Below, one piece after another: positions 9,248-18,067 of a stretch of DNA of 64,000 nucleotides. The DNA comes from CBDCYN01 sp965224205 (lineage in GTDB: Bacteria > Planctomycetota > Phycisphaerae > Phycisphaerales > Phycisphaeraceae): NCBI GenBank assembly GCA_965224205.1, contig CBDCYN010000042.1:27046-91045 (forward strand), written 5' to 3'. Numbering within the stretch: position 1 is the first letter of the stretch; every line of letters starts with the position of its first letter. The translations under genes were made by a program, and so were the position numbers. Under the pieces are notes generated by a model. The model was not told where the DNA came from and made no database searches. It saw nothing but the letters and a program-made list of their open reading frames with translations.

Positions 9248-10372
9248 TCAAGGGATTAGCCGGTAGAGCCGGAAGAACAGATTCTCGATCGGCAACACAT
9301 CGATATCCGAGAACCCGGCTTCTTGGGCGTATCGTCGTACGGTGGACGGCCTCATCACCGTCCCCGTCCCCCCGCAACAGTGCTCGGCGCCGTCGGCCAT
9401 CCCGGCGGGGAGGCAATGTAGGATCGACCACCCGTACATCATCCACTCCACATCGTTGCCCTTGGCGGTGAATTCATCCGCGACGCGTTCATCAACGATC
9501 AACACCGCCCCGTCATCCGCAAGCAAGCGTCTGGCATTACGCAGCGAACCGACGGGATCACCCATATCGTGGATCGTTTCGCAACAGAGGATCAGGTCGT
9601 ATCCCTGTTCCACCTCCAGTTTGCTGACATCTTTACAGTGGAACATGACACGGCCCGACACCCCATATTCAGCCGCGTGTTGGCGGGCTTCATCAATGGA
9701 TGCCGGGTCCATGTCATATCCGACTACCGTGATATCGGGGTAGGTTTTTGCAATCCCGATAGCAGACCAACCGCACCCACACCCGAAATCGGCGACCCGT
9801 GAAGTATCGCTGGATCGCAGCTTGGCATGGACATCCGGCATGGCTGGGATCCATTCGTTACCCAACACCTGGAGGAAGGTCGCTCGATTGATCGCGGCTA
9901 TACCCTGGCGCGCCTCTGGCCCGTATTCACGAAACGGGACACCGCCCCCGTGTCGGAAAGCGTCCACGATCTGCGGCAGCGGCCGCAAGACACCGGCGAA
10001 CAATTGGGTTAACGGGGCCAAATAGTTCAGGCTGTCCTGGTCTGTGAGCACCTCGCCGTGAGCAGCAGGCAGGTGGTAACGACGATCAAACGGGCCGGCC
10101 GTCTCGTCCTGCACCTCCAAGATCCCCGCGACGGTCTGTTGTTCCAACCATTCTCGGGCGTATCGCTCGTGGGTCCGCGTCACCTCGCTGAGTTCCGTCG
10201 AAGTGACGGGAGCATTCCCCGCCAGCGATTCGTAATAGCCCAGTTTGTGACCCAAGTACATCGAGAATATCTTGAACACGCCGGCGCTTGCTGACAGCAT
10301 GTCATCGATAAAGGCATCTACTGCAGCCGAGTGATCAGCTTCGGGTTCGGCTAACGTTGTGCTTTGAGTCAT
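9248..10372 (-). CDS. Winged-helix class I SAM methyltransferase (Rv2258c-like)
   Basis: 374 aa. The N-terminal ~110 residues form a winged-helix/dimerisation region (KLGYYESLAGNAPVTSTELS, then YAREWLEQQTVAGILEV). The C-terminal half has SAM motif I (VADFGCGCGWSAIGIAKTYP), the acidic VVGYDMDPAS and the ILCCETIHDMGDP strand. This layout is shared with Rv2258c-like and O-methyltransferase-like enzymes; the substrate is unknown. AGGAGACCAGAAG precedes ATG 10372. It is divergent from a TetR regulator, with a tandem palindrome between them, so local repression is likely. A diverged fragment of the same gene lies at 22515-23031. Confidence 0.8.
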   Translation of the reverse strand: MTQSTTLAEPEADHSAAVDAFIDDMLSASAGVFKIFSMYLGHKLGYYESLAGNAPVTSTELSEVTRTHERYAREWLEQQTVAGILEVQDETAGPFDRRYHLPAAHGEVLTDQDSLNYLAPLTQLFAGVLRPLPQIVDAFRHGGGVPFREYGPEARQGIAAINRATFLQVLGNEWIPAMPDVHAKLRSSDTSRVADFGCGCGWSAIGIAKTYPDITVVGYDMDPASIDEARQHAAEYGVSGRVMFHCKDVSKLEVEQGYDLILCCETIHDMGDPVGSLRNARRLLADDGAVLIVDERVADEFTAKGNDVEWMMYGWSILHCLPAGMADGAEHCCGGTGTVMRPSTVRRYAQEAGFSDIDVLPIENLFFRLYRLIP

Positions 10373-10497
10373 CTTCTGGTCTCCTATGCTTGTGGTTCAT
10401 AAAATCTGGTGAAACGTTGTGTCTGCTAAACGTGAAACGCCACCAATATTATCGACTCTAAAATCATGTTGTGAACACACTTGAAGTAAAGGCGACC

Positions 10498-10534
10498 TTG
10501 ACTTGTGGTTAATCTAAACTTGACCGCTGGTCAA
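10498..10534. promoter_or_regulatory. Tandem palindromic operator, copy 1 (probable TetR site)
   Basis: Two 15-bp sites of the form TTGAC-N5-GTCAA. Site a (10498-10512) is TTGACTTGTGGTTAA with one mismatch; site b (10520-10534) is TTGACCGCTGGTCAA and extends to a 17-bp palindrome (10519-10535). Starts are 22 bp apart, two helical turns. They lie between the divergent methyltransferase and TetR genes, site b ending 19 bp before the TetR start. The position and symmetry fit an autoregulated TetR operator. Confidence 0.6.
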
Positions 10535-10553
10535 GCTGGCGGGCTGAATAAGC

Positions 10554-11183
10554 ATGACGTGCGACCCCAACGACAAAACGGCTGTCGACCTCTTCGGAGG
10601 CGGGGTATCCCCGCGAGATACCCGTGAGAAGCTGATCCACACCGCGATGAATTTGTTCTATGCGTACGGGTTTCACGGCGTGGGAATCGATCAGATCATT
10701 ACCGAAGTGGGTGTGACCAAGACAACCTTCTACAACCATTTCGAGAGCAAAGACGATCTGATGGTAGCGGTCATCAAGCAGCGGGACGAGTGGGAGATGC
10801 AGGCATTCACCAAGTACGTGCAAGCCAAGGCCGGGTACGACCCACGAGCGATGCTGTTGGCGATGTTCGACGTCCTGCACGACTGGTTCAACCACCCGGA
10901 TTATCAGGGGTGTTTGTTCATCACCGCCTGCTCGGAGTTCCCATCGAGGACTGACCCGGTGCACCAAGCCGCGTCGCGTCATTACGCCGCGGCATTTAAG
11001 ACCGTCTGCGACATGGCCAAAGCCGTCGGTATTGATGACGTAGAGAGTTTCGCCGAGGAGTGGATCACCTTGCTTGAGGGGGCGGTGACCTACCGCCTGG
11101 TTAACGGCGATGACAACGCGGCATCGATCTCGAAACGTATCGCCGAGAAGAGGCTCGAGGATTACTCGACACGAAAAGAATAA
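10554..11183 (+). CDS. TetR/AcrR family transcriptional regulator
   Basis: 209 aa. The N-terminal DNA-binding domain is canonical: TREKLIHTAMNLFYAYGFHG, then GIDQIITEVGVTKTTFYNHF and ESKDDLMVAVI (about residues 22-72). The helical C-terminal domain would bind an unknown ligand. It is divergent from the winged-helix methyltransferase gene, with a double palindrome between them, so it probably represses itself and that gene. A second copy of the same operator sits upstream of the PEP-CTERM gene at 11994, suggesting a shared local regulon. The ribosome site before ATG 10554 is weak. The stop codon lies inside the terminator stem. Confidence 0.88.
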   Translation: MTCDPNDKTAVDLFGGGVSPRDTREKLIHTAMNLFYAYGFHGVGIDQIITEVGVTKTTFYNHFESKDDLMVAVIKQRDEWEMQAFTKYVQAKAGYDPRAMLLAMFDVLHDWFNHPDYQGCLFITACSEFPSRTDPVHQAASRHYAAAFKTVCDMAKAVGIDDVESFAEEWITLLEGAVTYRLVNGDDNAASISKRIAEKRLEDYSTRKE

Positions 11184-11211
11184 TCCCGCCCTTGCGGCGG
11201 GATTATTCTTT
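11175..11211 (+). terminator. Bidirectional intrinsic terminator
   Basis: Perfect 16-bp stem (11175-11190 with 11196-11211) and a 5-nt loop, GC-rich core CCCGCC/GGCGGG, flanked by A and T runs on both sides. It lies between the convergent TetR and PEP-CTERM genes and can serve both. The TetR stop codon TAA is part of the stem. Confidence 0.88.
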
Positions 11212-11304
11212 GAAAATCCGTGCCTGGCCGACTGTCAAGAAATCGATATGGTGACTCAATGCTGCCGGCTACGCGTTCCTGGCCCGAACTTGTTACCTCA
11301 CGGG

Positions 11305-11994
11305 TCAAACCCATTGACGTTTCCGACGACCCATGAGAGCAATGGTGCTCAAGGCCAGCAGTCCGAGAGAACTCGGCTCCGGAACAGCATGAAATACCAT
11401 GAACGCGCGGTTGCGTCTGGCAGCGGTTTCATCTTTCCCGAAGCTCACTCCGCCACCCGACGGCGCGATACGCCATGTGCCGAAGAGTTGGTTTTCCAGT
11501 CCGAAGAACTGGTCCCCACCCGCCGCATCGTCGCTAGAAACGATCATCCCGCGAGCTGCTTCAAAACTCGTATCGACACCAAACAACCGCAATGCCGGGG
11601 TTTCGTTTAATAAGGCGTTGATGTCGCCCAAGACGTCCGAAACCGTAGCGGCTTCATTCCCGATGAATGGGAACGGATCACTGAGGCTCAAGTCGCCCGC
11701 GATGGCCTCGAATGATCGTGAGTCAAATGTCACATTATAGATCCTTCCATCGAACTTGAAATCCCGGATCGCTGTGGCTTGGGTACCCGTCCACTCGACG
11801 ATGGGTGCCGCGATGGCAGGGGAACTAGTCCACGCGGTGATCACAGCCAAGCATATCCATGCATGCAACCATTTTGTCTTGTCATATTTCCATCTCGCAG
11901 ACCGTGGCGGGGACTGCTGGGACACGTCATCATTAGAGCCCCTGTCGATAAGCAGCCCCTTATCAACTTCCGACGCCATTATGTTGGTGATCAT
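11305..11994 (-). CDS. PEP-CTERM sorting domain protein
   Basis: 229 aa. It ends with the tripartite PEP-CTERM tail: VPEPSSLGLLALSTIALMG followed by RRKRQWV. The family is exported and processed by an exosortase in bacteria that make extracellular polymers. A hydrophobic signal segment (WLHAWICLAVITAWTSSPAIA) lies unusually far in, around residues 42-62, after a polar leader; no closer Met is available. The body is a small beta-rich domain without known motifs. AAAGGG lies before ATG 11994. A tandem TTGAC/GTCAA operator sits about 130 bp upstream, so TetR control is likely. No exosortase gene is in the window. Confidence 0.82.
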   Translation of the reverse strand: MITNIMASEVDKGLLIDRGSNDDVSQQSPPRSARWKYDKTKWLHAWICLAVITAWTSSPAIAAPIVEWTGTQATAIRDFKFDGRIYNVTFDSRSFEAIAGDLSLSDPFPFIGNEAATVSDVLGDINALLNETPALRLFGVDTSFEAARGMIVSSDDAAGGDQFFGLENQLFGTWRIAPSGGGVSFGKDETAARRNRAFMVFHAVPEPSSLGLLALSTIALMGRRKRQWV

Positions 11995-12121
11995 TTTCTT
12001 TTTTCCCTTTAGCTAGAGATTTCAATCGATCGTTCGTTACCACTCGCCTGTCCGGATCAGGCACAACCAACGATATCGCCTACAAACCCCATTTGTGAAT
12101 AGACTTGCAGTGCAGGAAACT

Positions 12122-12158
12122 TTGACTTGTGGTCAATCCAAACTTGACGTCAGGTCAA
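12122..12158. promoter_or_regulatory. Tandem palindromic operator, copy 2
   Basis: Two perfect sites, TTGACTTGTGGTCAA (12122-12136) and TTGACGTCAGGTCAA (12144-12158), with the same 22-bp spacing as copy 1. Weaker similarity to copy 1 extends about 45-50 bp to the left. It is upstream of the PEP-CTERM gene and 1.6 kb from the first operator. Confidence 0.6.
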
Positions 12159-12235
12159 GCTGGAAAGCAGATTGGAGCCCGCAACGGCTATTAGCATTAT
12201 CCCGGCAGATGAGACGTGGTACACGGGTTGTTGAA

Positions 12236-12366
12236 TGGATGGGCAATTCCCTGCTCGTTCCCTGTTAAGGGCTGTAGGGAATTGACAAGCGGGCCGTCGT
12301 AAGACGAAATCAATCAGACACTAACGTTGGACAGCTTTCGATCCTTTGCCCAATCATCCCTGTAAT
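12236..12366. repeat. 131-bp direct repeat, copy 1
   Basis: Identical, with one mismatch, to 19095-19225. It contains short repeated words of the form ATTCCCTG/CAGGGAATT/CCCTGTTAAGG, like ends of planctomycete integrase-type elements. It directly precedes the IS630 element. The two copies bracket about 6.7 kb of insertion sequences. Confidence 0.8.
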
Positions 12367-13545
12367 ACGCTTCCAGAATAATTCTGAGTCGATTTAGTAA
12401 GATGCGGCAGATGGCCTGACTAGGGACGGTCGGGCTTGAGTGATCGAGCGATGATGGCATGGAGGCCGACGATGAAGATCTCTTTACGACACCCCGAAGA
12501 CCTTGATGAACTCAAGCGGCGGATCGGCCGTGAACGCAACGCCAAGCAGCGTGATCGATATCGGGCGGTGAGGTGGGCGTTGGAAGGTAAGAGTTCTTAC
12601 TGGATCGCCGACACGCTCGATCGCGGCCGGGCTTCCGTGCAGCGTTGGGCCTACGCGTACCGCGACGGCGGGATCGACGCGCTCGTCATCAGGCCCCAGC
12701 CAGGCCGCCCCACCAAGCTAGGTCGAGATCAAGAAGACGCGTTCATACAACGACTCGACACCGGGCCCACCGACGCCGACCAGGGCGTGTGCACCTTGCG
12801 AGGCAAAGATGTCGTGCGGATCCTCGATCAAGAATTCGGCGTGCCCTACAGTCTCCAAGGCGCCTACGACCTGCTGCACCGGTTGGGGTATTCATGCCTG
12901 ACGCCGCGGCCGAAGCATCGCAAGAACGATCCCGAAGCGATGGCGACGTGGCGGCAAGACACCCCCCTTTGATCCAAGAGATTCAAGACGAACATCCCGA
13001 TCAGCGGGTCGAGGTGTGGTTCCAGGACGAAGCCCGTTTCGGCCAGCAAGGCACGCTCACGAAAGTCTGGGCCCCCAAGGGATCGCGTCCCACCGCCGTG
13101 AAGCAGACCGAGTATGAATGGGTCTACCTGTTCGCGGCGGTCAATCCGGGCACCGGTCGATCCTCGGCTCTGTTGGCCCCGACGGTGAACACCGACTACA
13201 TGAACGAACACCTGCGGTTCATCTCCCAGGAAGCCGGCCCCGGTAAGCACGTGGTGTTGGTGTTGGATCAAGCCGGGTGGCACATGGCCAAAGCGTTGGT
13301 GGTACCCGACAACATCACGCTATTGCACCTGCCGCCGTACTCACCTGAGCTCAATCCCATCGAACGGGTGTGGGCCTATCTCAAGAGCCACTATCTATCC
13401 AACCGCGTGTTCCATGACTACGACGACCTGTTCGATGCATGTCGACAAGCGTGGAATAGATTCACCCAGGACGACCTATGCTCCATCTGCCACACATCAT
13501 GGATAATGATCTTCCCCAGGGAAAGTGGACGGTCGGTTTCGTGAG

Positions 13546-14406
13546 TTATGCGGTCTGCAGCTCGTAGGCCAGGGGGCTGTTGTACCCCAAAGACGAGTGC
13601 AGCCGCACACGATTGTAAAACACCTCGATGTAATCAAACAACGCCGTGGCCACCTCATCGAGGTCGACCCAATCCGATCCGTGAACCAGCTCGATCTTCA
13701 ACGTGCCCATAAAACTCTCCATCATCGCGTTGTCGTAACAGTTGCCCTTGCCGCTCATCGAGCAGGAGACCCCATAAAACCCCAGCAGATCCTGGTACAC
13801 CCCGCTGGCGTATTGGACCCCACGATCGCTGTGATGAATCACCCCCGTCAGAGGATTTCTTTTCCCTGCCGCCCGACGCAACGCCTCGCACACCAGGTCG
13901 GCCCGCAGGTGATCGGCGACCGACCAGCCCACCACCATGCGCGAGAACACATCCAACACCACCGCCAGATACACCCAGCCCATCCGCGTGGGCAGATACG
14001 TGATATCGGCCACCCATTTCTGGTTGGGACCCGTGGCCGTGAAGTCACGTTGCAAGAGATTCTCGGCGATCGGCTGATCGTGTTTCGAATCGGTCGTCAC
14101 CGGCTTGAACCGTTTAGGCCCTTTGGCTTGCAAGCCTTCTTCTTGCATGATCTTGGCCACCGTGTTCACGCTGCAACGCTCACCGTCGGCTTGGAGTTGT
14201 TCATGAACCCGTGGGCTGCCGTAGACCCGACGATGATCTTCAAAAACCCGGTGGACCTTCTCCGCCAGTTGCCCGCGACGGGTCGCCTGCTCGCACACGG
14301 GACGGGCTCGCCAGGCGTAGAACCCGCTGGGGCTCACGCACAGGACCCGGCACATCACGCGGACCGGCCAGTGGTCGCGGTGCTCGTCGATGAAGCGGTA
14401 CCTCAT
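13546..14406 (-). CDS. IS3-family transposase OrfB (DDE integrase)
   Basis: 286 aa. It begins MRYRFIDEHRDHWPVRVMCR, then an HTH_21 region (YGSPRVHEQL) and the rve catalytic core: WVADITYLPT (first Asp), HHSDRGVQYAS (second Asp) and DNAMMESFMGTLK (Glu). C-terminal YNRVRLHSSLGYNSPLAYE is typical of the IS3 group. It is made as an OrfAB fusion through a -1 shift at an A7G run (minus strand, 14436-14442) in the orfA end. All catalytic residues are present. Confidence 0.92.
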   Translation of the reverse strand: MRYRFIDEHRDHWPVRVMCRVLCVSPSGFYAWRARPVCEQATRRGQLAEKVHRVFEDHRRVYGSPRVHEQLQADGERCSVNTVAKIMQEEGLQAKGPKRFKPVTTDSKHDQPIAENLLQRDFTATGPNQKWVADITYLPTRMGWVYLAVVLDVFSRMVVGWSVADHLRADLVCEALRRAAGKRNPLTGVIHHSDRGVQYASGVYQDLLGFYGVSCSMSGKGNCYDNAMMESFMGTLKIELVHGSDWVDLDEVATALFDYIEVFYNRVRLHSSLGYNSPLAYELQTA

Positions 14407-14699
14407 CGGCTTTCGCTCGCGAAGAAGGTCGCGGCTTTTTTTAGGATTTCCCGTTCCATCTTCAGCCGACGGTTCTCTTGTTCCAACTCCCGCAGCTTGA
14501 TCCGAATCTCTTGATCAGTGAGCCGACCGTTAGGGGCTAACTGCCGAACCCAAGCACACACCGTCGTGCCCGCGACCCCTAAGCGCCGGGCGACCTCGGA
14601 CTGGGACAACCCTTCCTCGGTGACCATCCGCACCGCCCCGGCCTTGAACTGATCGTCATACCGCTTGCTCGATTTCCCGTTGCCCATCGACTTTGACAT
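14403..14699 (-). CDS. IS3-family transposase OrfA
   Basis: 98 aa: helix-turn-helix (GLSQSEVARRLGVAGTTVCAW) and a leucine-zipper-like coiled coil (IRIKLRELEQENRRLKMERE). The end contains the slippery A-run that gives the OrfAB fusion. Frame phasing relative to OrfB is exactly -1. Confidence 0.92.
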   Translation of the reverse strand: MSKSMGNGKSSKRYDDQFKAGAVRMVTEEGLSQSEVARRLGVAGTTVCAWVRQLAPNGRLTDQEIRIKLRELEQENRRLKMEREILKKAATFFASESR

Positions 14700-14887
14700 C
14701 TGGTGGACTCCTTTCGCCAGGCATCCTACCTAGCAGTTAGGACCGTCCACTTTCTCTGGGGAAGGTCATGTTCCGTAATGTCGGCGCGCTATAGATCCCG
14801 GGCAACGGATTTCGATTTCCATCCAACTTATCAGTCGGATAGCCGTCCGACAAGGTCGACATGGCGACGTTCAACTCCAACTAATGC

Positions 14888-16372
14888 GTCGCCCCTGAAT
14901 AACCCTCGAGAGGCTGGTTTTGACGGGGTTTTCGGTGTGGATGTGGTGTGTTAGATTGCAAGGATTGGCGATTGGATCAGCCGAAACCTTGCAATTTGAG
15001 GAGCACCGATGACGCCCCAGCCCAGCCCGCGTGACGCCTTTGAGTTGTTCCAGGCCCACTTCGATCAGCTGCTCAACCCCAAGCATCCGCTGGTCCAACT
15101 CGCTGGGCAGATCGATTGGGATGCATTCGATGCGGCGTTTCGGGATTGCTCCAGCCCCGACCAGGGCGTCCCAGCCAAGGCCACCCGGCTGATGGTGGGG
15201 CTGCACTATCTCAAGCACGCGTTCAATGAGTCGGACGAGTCGGTCGTGGCCCGGTGGGTCGAGAACCCGTATTGGCAATATTTCTGCGGCTACACGCATC
15301 TCCAGCACAAGTGCCCGATCCACCCCACGAGCATGACCAAGTGGCGTCAGCGTGTGGGTCAAGAGAAGCTACAGGTGTTGCTCCAACAGACGGTGTCGGT
15401 GGCGGTCGAACAAAAGCACCTGCCCGAACGCGAGATGAAGCAGGTGAACGTGGACACGACGGTGCAGGAGAAAAACATCACGCATCCGACGGACTCGAAG
15501 CTGCTGTACAAAGCGATCGTGAAGCTGGGCCGGGCGGCGAAAGCAAGCGGCATCGCGCTGCGTCAGTCGTACGTGCGTGTGGCCAAGCGGGCGTCGGTCA
15601 AGGCTAGTCGTTACGCCCACGCTCGACAGTTCAAGCGGATGCGGCGAGAGCTGCGCAAGATGCGGACATGGGTGGGCCGATTGATCCGCGACGTGCGGCG
15701 GAAAGCCGGGACATTAACCGAACCACTCAAGGCGTTGCTGGCCCAGTGTCAACGTTTACGGGACCAGCGTCAGGGTGATTCCAACAAGCTGTATTCGTTG
15801 CACGAGCCGGAGGTGCGGTGCATCAGCAAGGGCAAAGCGCACAAGCGATATGAGTTTGGCCAGAAGGTCTCGCTGGCGACAACGAATCGCCATGATTGGT
15901 TTGTCGGGGCGATGCTGTGCGAAGCAAACCCTTACGACGGGCACACATTGAGCCGGGCCTTGGATCAGGTCGAATCGATCACGGGCGTGACGCTGAGCGA
16001 CGCGTACGTGGACCGGGGTTACCGCGGCCATGATTATGGCGGACCAACCACGGTCCACCTGGCAGGCAGTCGCTCAAAGAGCCTGACCTCGACGCAACGC
16101 AAACGCCGAAAGCGTCGAAGCGCCATTGAGCCGAAGATCGGTCACGCCAAACATGACCACCGCATGGGCCGCTGCTATCTCAAGGGGTTGGTAGGAGACG
16201 CGATGAACGTGATCCTCGCCGCCGCCGGGGCCAACTTCCGCAAACTCCTGCGGCTGTTGCCATGCGCCTGGCGACGTTGGTTGCTCGAAATGATCCGCAC
16301 CGCCCTCAACCCGATCCCACCCACCACCCAACGCCTCGCCGCCGCATAAAAAAGGGCTTTTTCAGGGACGAC
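14888..16372 (+). mobile_element. IS5-family element, copy 1
   Basis: 1485 bp. Ends GTCGCCCCTGAATAACCC and (minus strand) GTCGTCCCTGAAAAAGCCC form imperfect inverted repeats. Flanked by a 6-bp direct repeat TAATGC (14882-14887 and 16373-16378). Two further near-identical copies are at 30514-33012 and 51641-53125. Confidence 0.88.
15009..16349 (+). CDS. IS5-family transposase, copy 1
   Basis: 446 aa. N-terminal region typical of IS5 transposases (LVQLAGQIDWDAFDAAF, RLMVGLHYLKHAFNESDESV, WVENPYWQYFCG, IHPTSMTKWRQRVG). The DDE core includes VNVDTTVQEKNI (first Asp), LSDAYVDRGYRGHDY (second Asp) and RRSAIEPKIGHAKHDHRMGR (Glu region). Full length, no frameshift, so probably active. GAGGAGC lies just before ATG 15009. 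Differs from the other two copies by a few residues. Confidence 0.92.
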   Translation: MTPQPSPRDAFELFQAHFDQLLNPKHPLVQLAGQIDWDAFDAAFRDCSSPDQGVPAKATRLMVGLHYLKHAFNESDESVVARWVENPYWQYFCGYTHLQHKCPIHPTSMTKWRQRVGQEKLQVLLQQTVSVAVEQKHLPEREMKQVNVDTTVQEKNITHPTDSKLLYKAIVKLGRAAKASGIALRQSYVRVAKRASVKASRYAHARQFKRMRRELRKMRTWVGRLIRDVRRKAGTLTEPLKALLAQCQRLRDQRQGDSNKLYSLHEPEVRCISKGKAHKRYEFGQKVSLATTNRHDWFVGAMLCEANPYDGHTLSRALDQVESITGVTLSDAYVDRGYRGHDYGGPTTVHLAGSRSKSLTSTQRKRRKRRSAIEPKIGHAKHDHRMGRCYLKGLVGDAMNVILAAAGANFRKLLRLLPCAWRRWLLEMIRTALNPIPPTTQRLAAA

Positions 16373-16800
16373 TAATGCATCTATTCGGATTACAATAACA
16401 GCATGATCACTCCTGCTATATGCAGGTTATTCTTTGACAATCGCATAGCTCGTTTCTTTGGGGCTTAGGCTGCTGTGCGGTAGTAGTGTTTGAGCAAGCC
16501 ACCCAGTTGGGATTGGCAACCGACCTTGCCAATCGGTTCAGTGTGAGATTCCGGATCCGGATGTGGTTTACTTTGGAATCTCAACACGCGATTGCCCATA
16601 CGCTGATGCGGGCGATGATCGTTATAGAAACGTGTATAAGTTCGAGTGATGTAATCGAGATGACGCAGACTGAAGCATGCAAGGTCATTCAGGCACTCCC
16701 GACGAACTGATGCGATCCAGGCCTCAGCAAAGGCATTCGCGTTCGGAGCTTGGATCGGCGACTTCACAATCTGGATATTGGCAGTTTCCATCAGTTGATC

Positions 16801-18067
16801 TGTATTAGTTAAGACTTCATCTGACGCTTCCGTTAATCTTTGTTTCTCACAGAAGGAGACCGTCAGATGACCACCGACCAGAAGATCATTGCCAACAAAG
16901 TGGGGTTGCTCAAGCTGGCCCAGGCGCTGGGCAGCGTGTCGCGGGCGTGCAAGGTGATGGGGTATTCTCGAGACAGTTTCTACCGGTTCAAGCAGCTCTA
17001 CGACCAGGGCGGGGAGTTGGCCCTTCAAGAGATCAGCCGCAAGAAGCCGATCCTGGCCAACCGCGTCGACCCCGAGATCGAGCAAGCCGTGGTCGCGTTC
17101 GCGATCGAGCAGCCCGCTTACGGGCAGGTGCGGGTGTCGAACGAACTCAAGAAGCAAGGCAAGCTCATCTCACCGGGCGGGGTGCGAAGCGTGTGGCTGC
17201 GGCATGATCTTGAGACGTTCAAGAAGCGACTCAAGGCACTCGAAGCCAAGATGGCTCAGGACCCCGACCACACCGTGCTGACCGAAGCCCAGGTCGTGGC
17301 GTTGGAAAAAGCCAAGCAAGACAAGCAGGCCCACGGTGAAATTGAAACCGAACACCCCGGCTACCTCGGGGCTCAAGACACGTATTACGTGGGCACGATC
17401 AAGGGCGTGGGCCGGATCTATCAGCAGACGTTTATCGATACGTATACGCGGGTGGCGCACGCAAAGCTCTATGATCGCAAGAACGCCCTCGTGGCCGCGG
17501 ATCTGCTCAACGACCGGGTGATCCCGTGGTACGAACAGCACGACGTGGACCTGCTACGCATCCTCACCGACCGCGGCACGGAGTACTGCGGGAATCGTGA
17601 GCACCACGAATATCAGCTGTACCTGGCGATCGAGGACATCGATCACACCAAGACCAAAGCCCGAAGCCCGCAGACCAACGGGATCTGCGAACGGCTGCAC
17701 AAGACGATGCAGGACGAGTTTTATAGCATCGCGTTCCGCAAGAAGATCTACACGAGCCTCGAAGAACTCCAAGCCGACTTGGATGCGTGGCTGGTGACGT
17801 ACAATGAACAGCGACCCCACAGCGGCCGCTACTGTTACGGCAAGACCCCGATGGCGACGTTCAAGGATTCGATCCCGTTAGCCCACGCCAAGCGGCTCGA
17901 TGGCTCTTCTCTAGAAGGGGTTCGGGTGAGCGAAGCGAACGAGAGCCGAGCCGAGGATCTGGGCGTCACCCAAGGCGCGATCGAGGCGCGGACGAAAGAC
18001 ACTCGAAGCGGCAGTCTTGCTGTTGCCAGATAACTCTCGCGTGTCAGATGAAGTGGTGGCTAGTACA
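16801..18067 (+). mobile_element. IS481-family element, copy 1
   Basis: 1267 bp, ends TGTATTAG...ACTTCATCTGAC and TGTACTAG...ACTTCATCTGAC (minus strand). Perfect 7-bp target duplication GTTGATC (16794-16800 and 18068-18074). Inserted in the minus-strand transposase pseudogene. Nearly identical copy at 26078-27344. Confidence 0.93.
16867..18033 (+). CDS. IS481-family transposase, copy 1
   Basis: 388 aa from MTTDQKIIANK (an upstream in-frame start at 16840 would add nine residues; AGGAGACCGTCAG favours 16867). Tandem helix-turn-helix region (LLKLAQALGSVSRACKVMGY, then QPAYGQVRVSNELKKQG), then the rve core: AQDTYYVGTIKGVG, LLRILTDRGTEYCG (Asp), RSPQTNGICERLHKT (Glu). C-terminal YNEQRPHSGRYCYGKTP is characteristic. 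Intact. It differs from copy 2 by Arg/Gln in the first helix-turn-helix. Confidence 0.92.
   Translation: MTTDQKIIANKVGLLKLAQALGSVSRACKVMGYSRDSFYRFKQLYDQGGELALQEISRKKPILANRVDPEIEQAVVAFAIEQPAYGQVRVSNELKKQGKLISPGGVRSVWLRHDLETFKKRLKALEAKMAQDPDHTVLTEAQVVALEKAKQDKQAHGEIETEHPGYLGAQDTYYVGTIKGVGRIYQQTFIDTYTRVAHAKLYDRKNALVAADLLNDRVIPWYEQHDVDLLRILTDRGTEYCGNREHHEYQLYLAIEDIDHTKTKARSPQTNGICERLHKTMQDEFYSIAFRKKIYTSLEELQADLDAWLVTYNEQRPHSGRYCYGKTPMATFKDSIPLAHAKRLDGSSLEGVRVSEANESRAEDLGVTQGAIEARTKDTRSGSLAVAR

Larger units (their letters stand above)
13507..14768 (-). mobile_element. IS3-family element inserted in IS630
   Basis: About 1.26 kb. Terminal inverted repeats TGATCTTCCCCAGGGAAAGT... (from 13507) and the matching end TGACCTTCCCCAGAGAAAGT... 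(minus strand from 14768) agree at 26 of 28 positions. A possible 3-bp target duplication ATG lies at 13506-13508 and 14768-14770. It holds orfA and orfB in the usual overlapping arrangement. Confidence 0.88.
12472..14794 (+). pseudogene. IS630-type transposase split by IS3
   Basis: ORF A (12472-12972, ATG after GGAGG) carries the helix-turn-helix (KSSYWIADTLDRGRASVQRW). ORF B continues in the -1 frame from a C6 run at 12962-12967, as is usual for this family, and carries the DDE triad: VWFQDEARF, VLVLDQAGWH, and PPYSPELNPIERVW. Near its 3' end (TCATGGATAATG at 13497-13508) the frame runs into IS3. Removing IS3 with one copy of a 3-bp ATG duplication restores SWIMFRNVGAL and a TAG stop at 14792-14794. 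So this transposase was intact before the IS3 insertion. Confidence 0.75.
12367..14796 (+). mobile_element. IS630-family element (type I), interrupted by IS3
   Basis: Holds a two-frame IS630 transposase whose 3' end is split by an IS3 element at 13507-14768. Terminal repeats could not be matched: the left edge is taken at the end of the 131-bp repeat and the right edge near the restored stop codon. Both edges are approximate. Confidence 0.65.

Noticed and set aside
13525..14514. Long plus-strand open frame opposite the IS3 transposase
   Set aside because: Antisense shadow of OrfB/OrfA, which carry all catalytic motifs.
12367..14796. Terminal inverted repeats for the type I IS630
   Set aside because: Candidate ends near TA dinucleotides did not match each other well enough to define the element.
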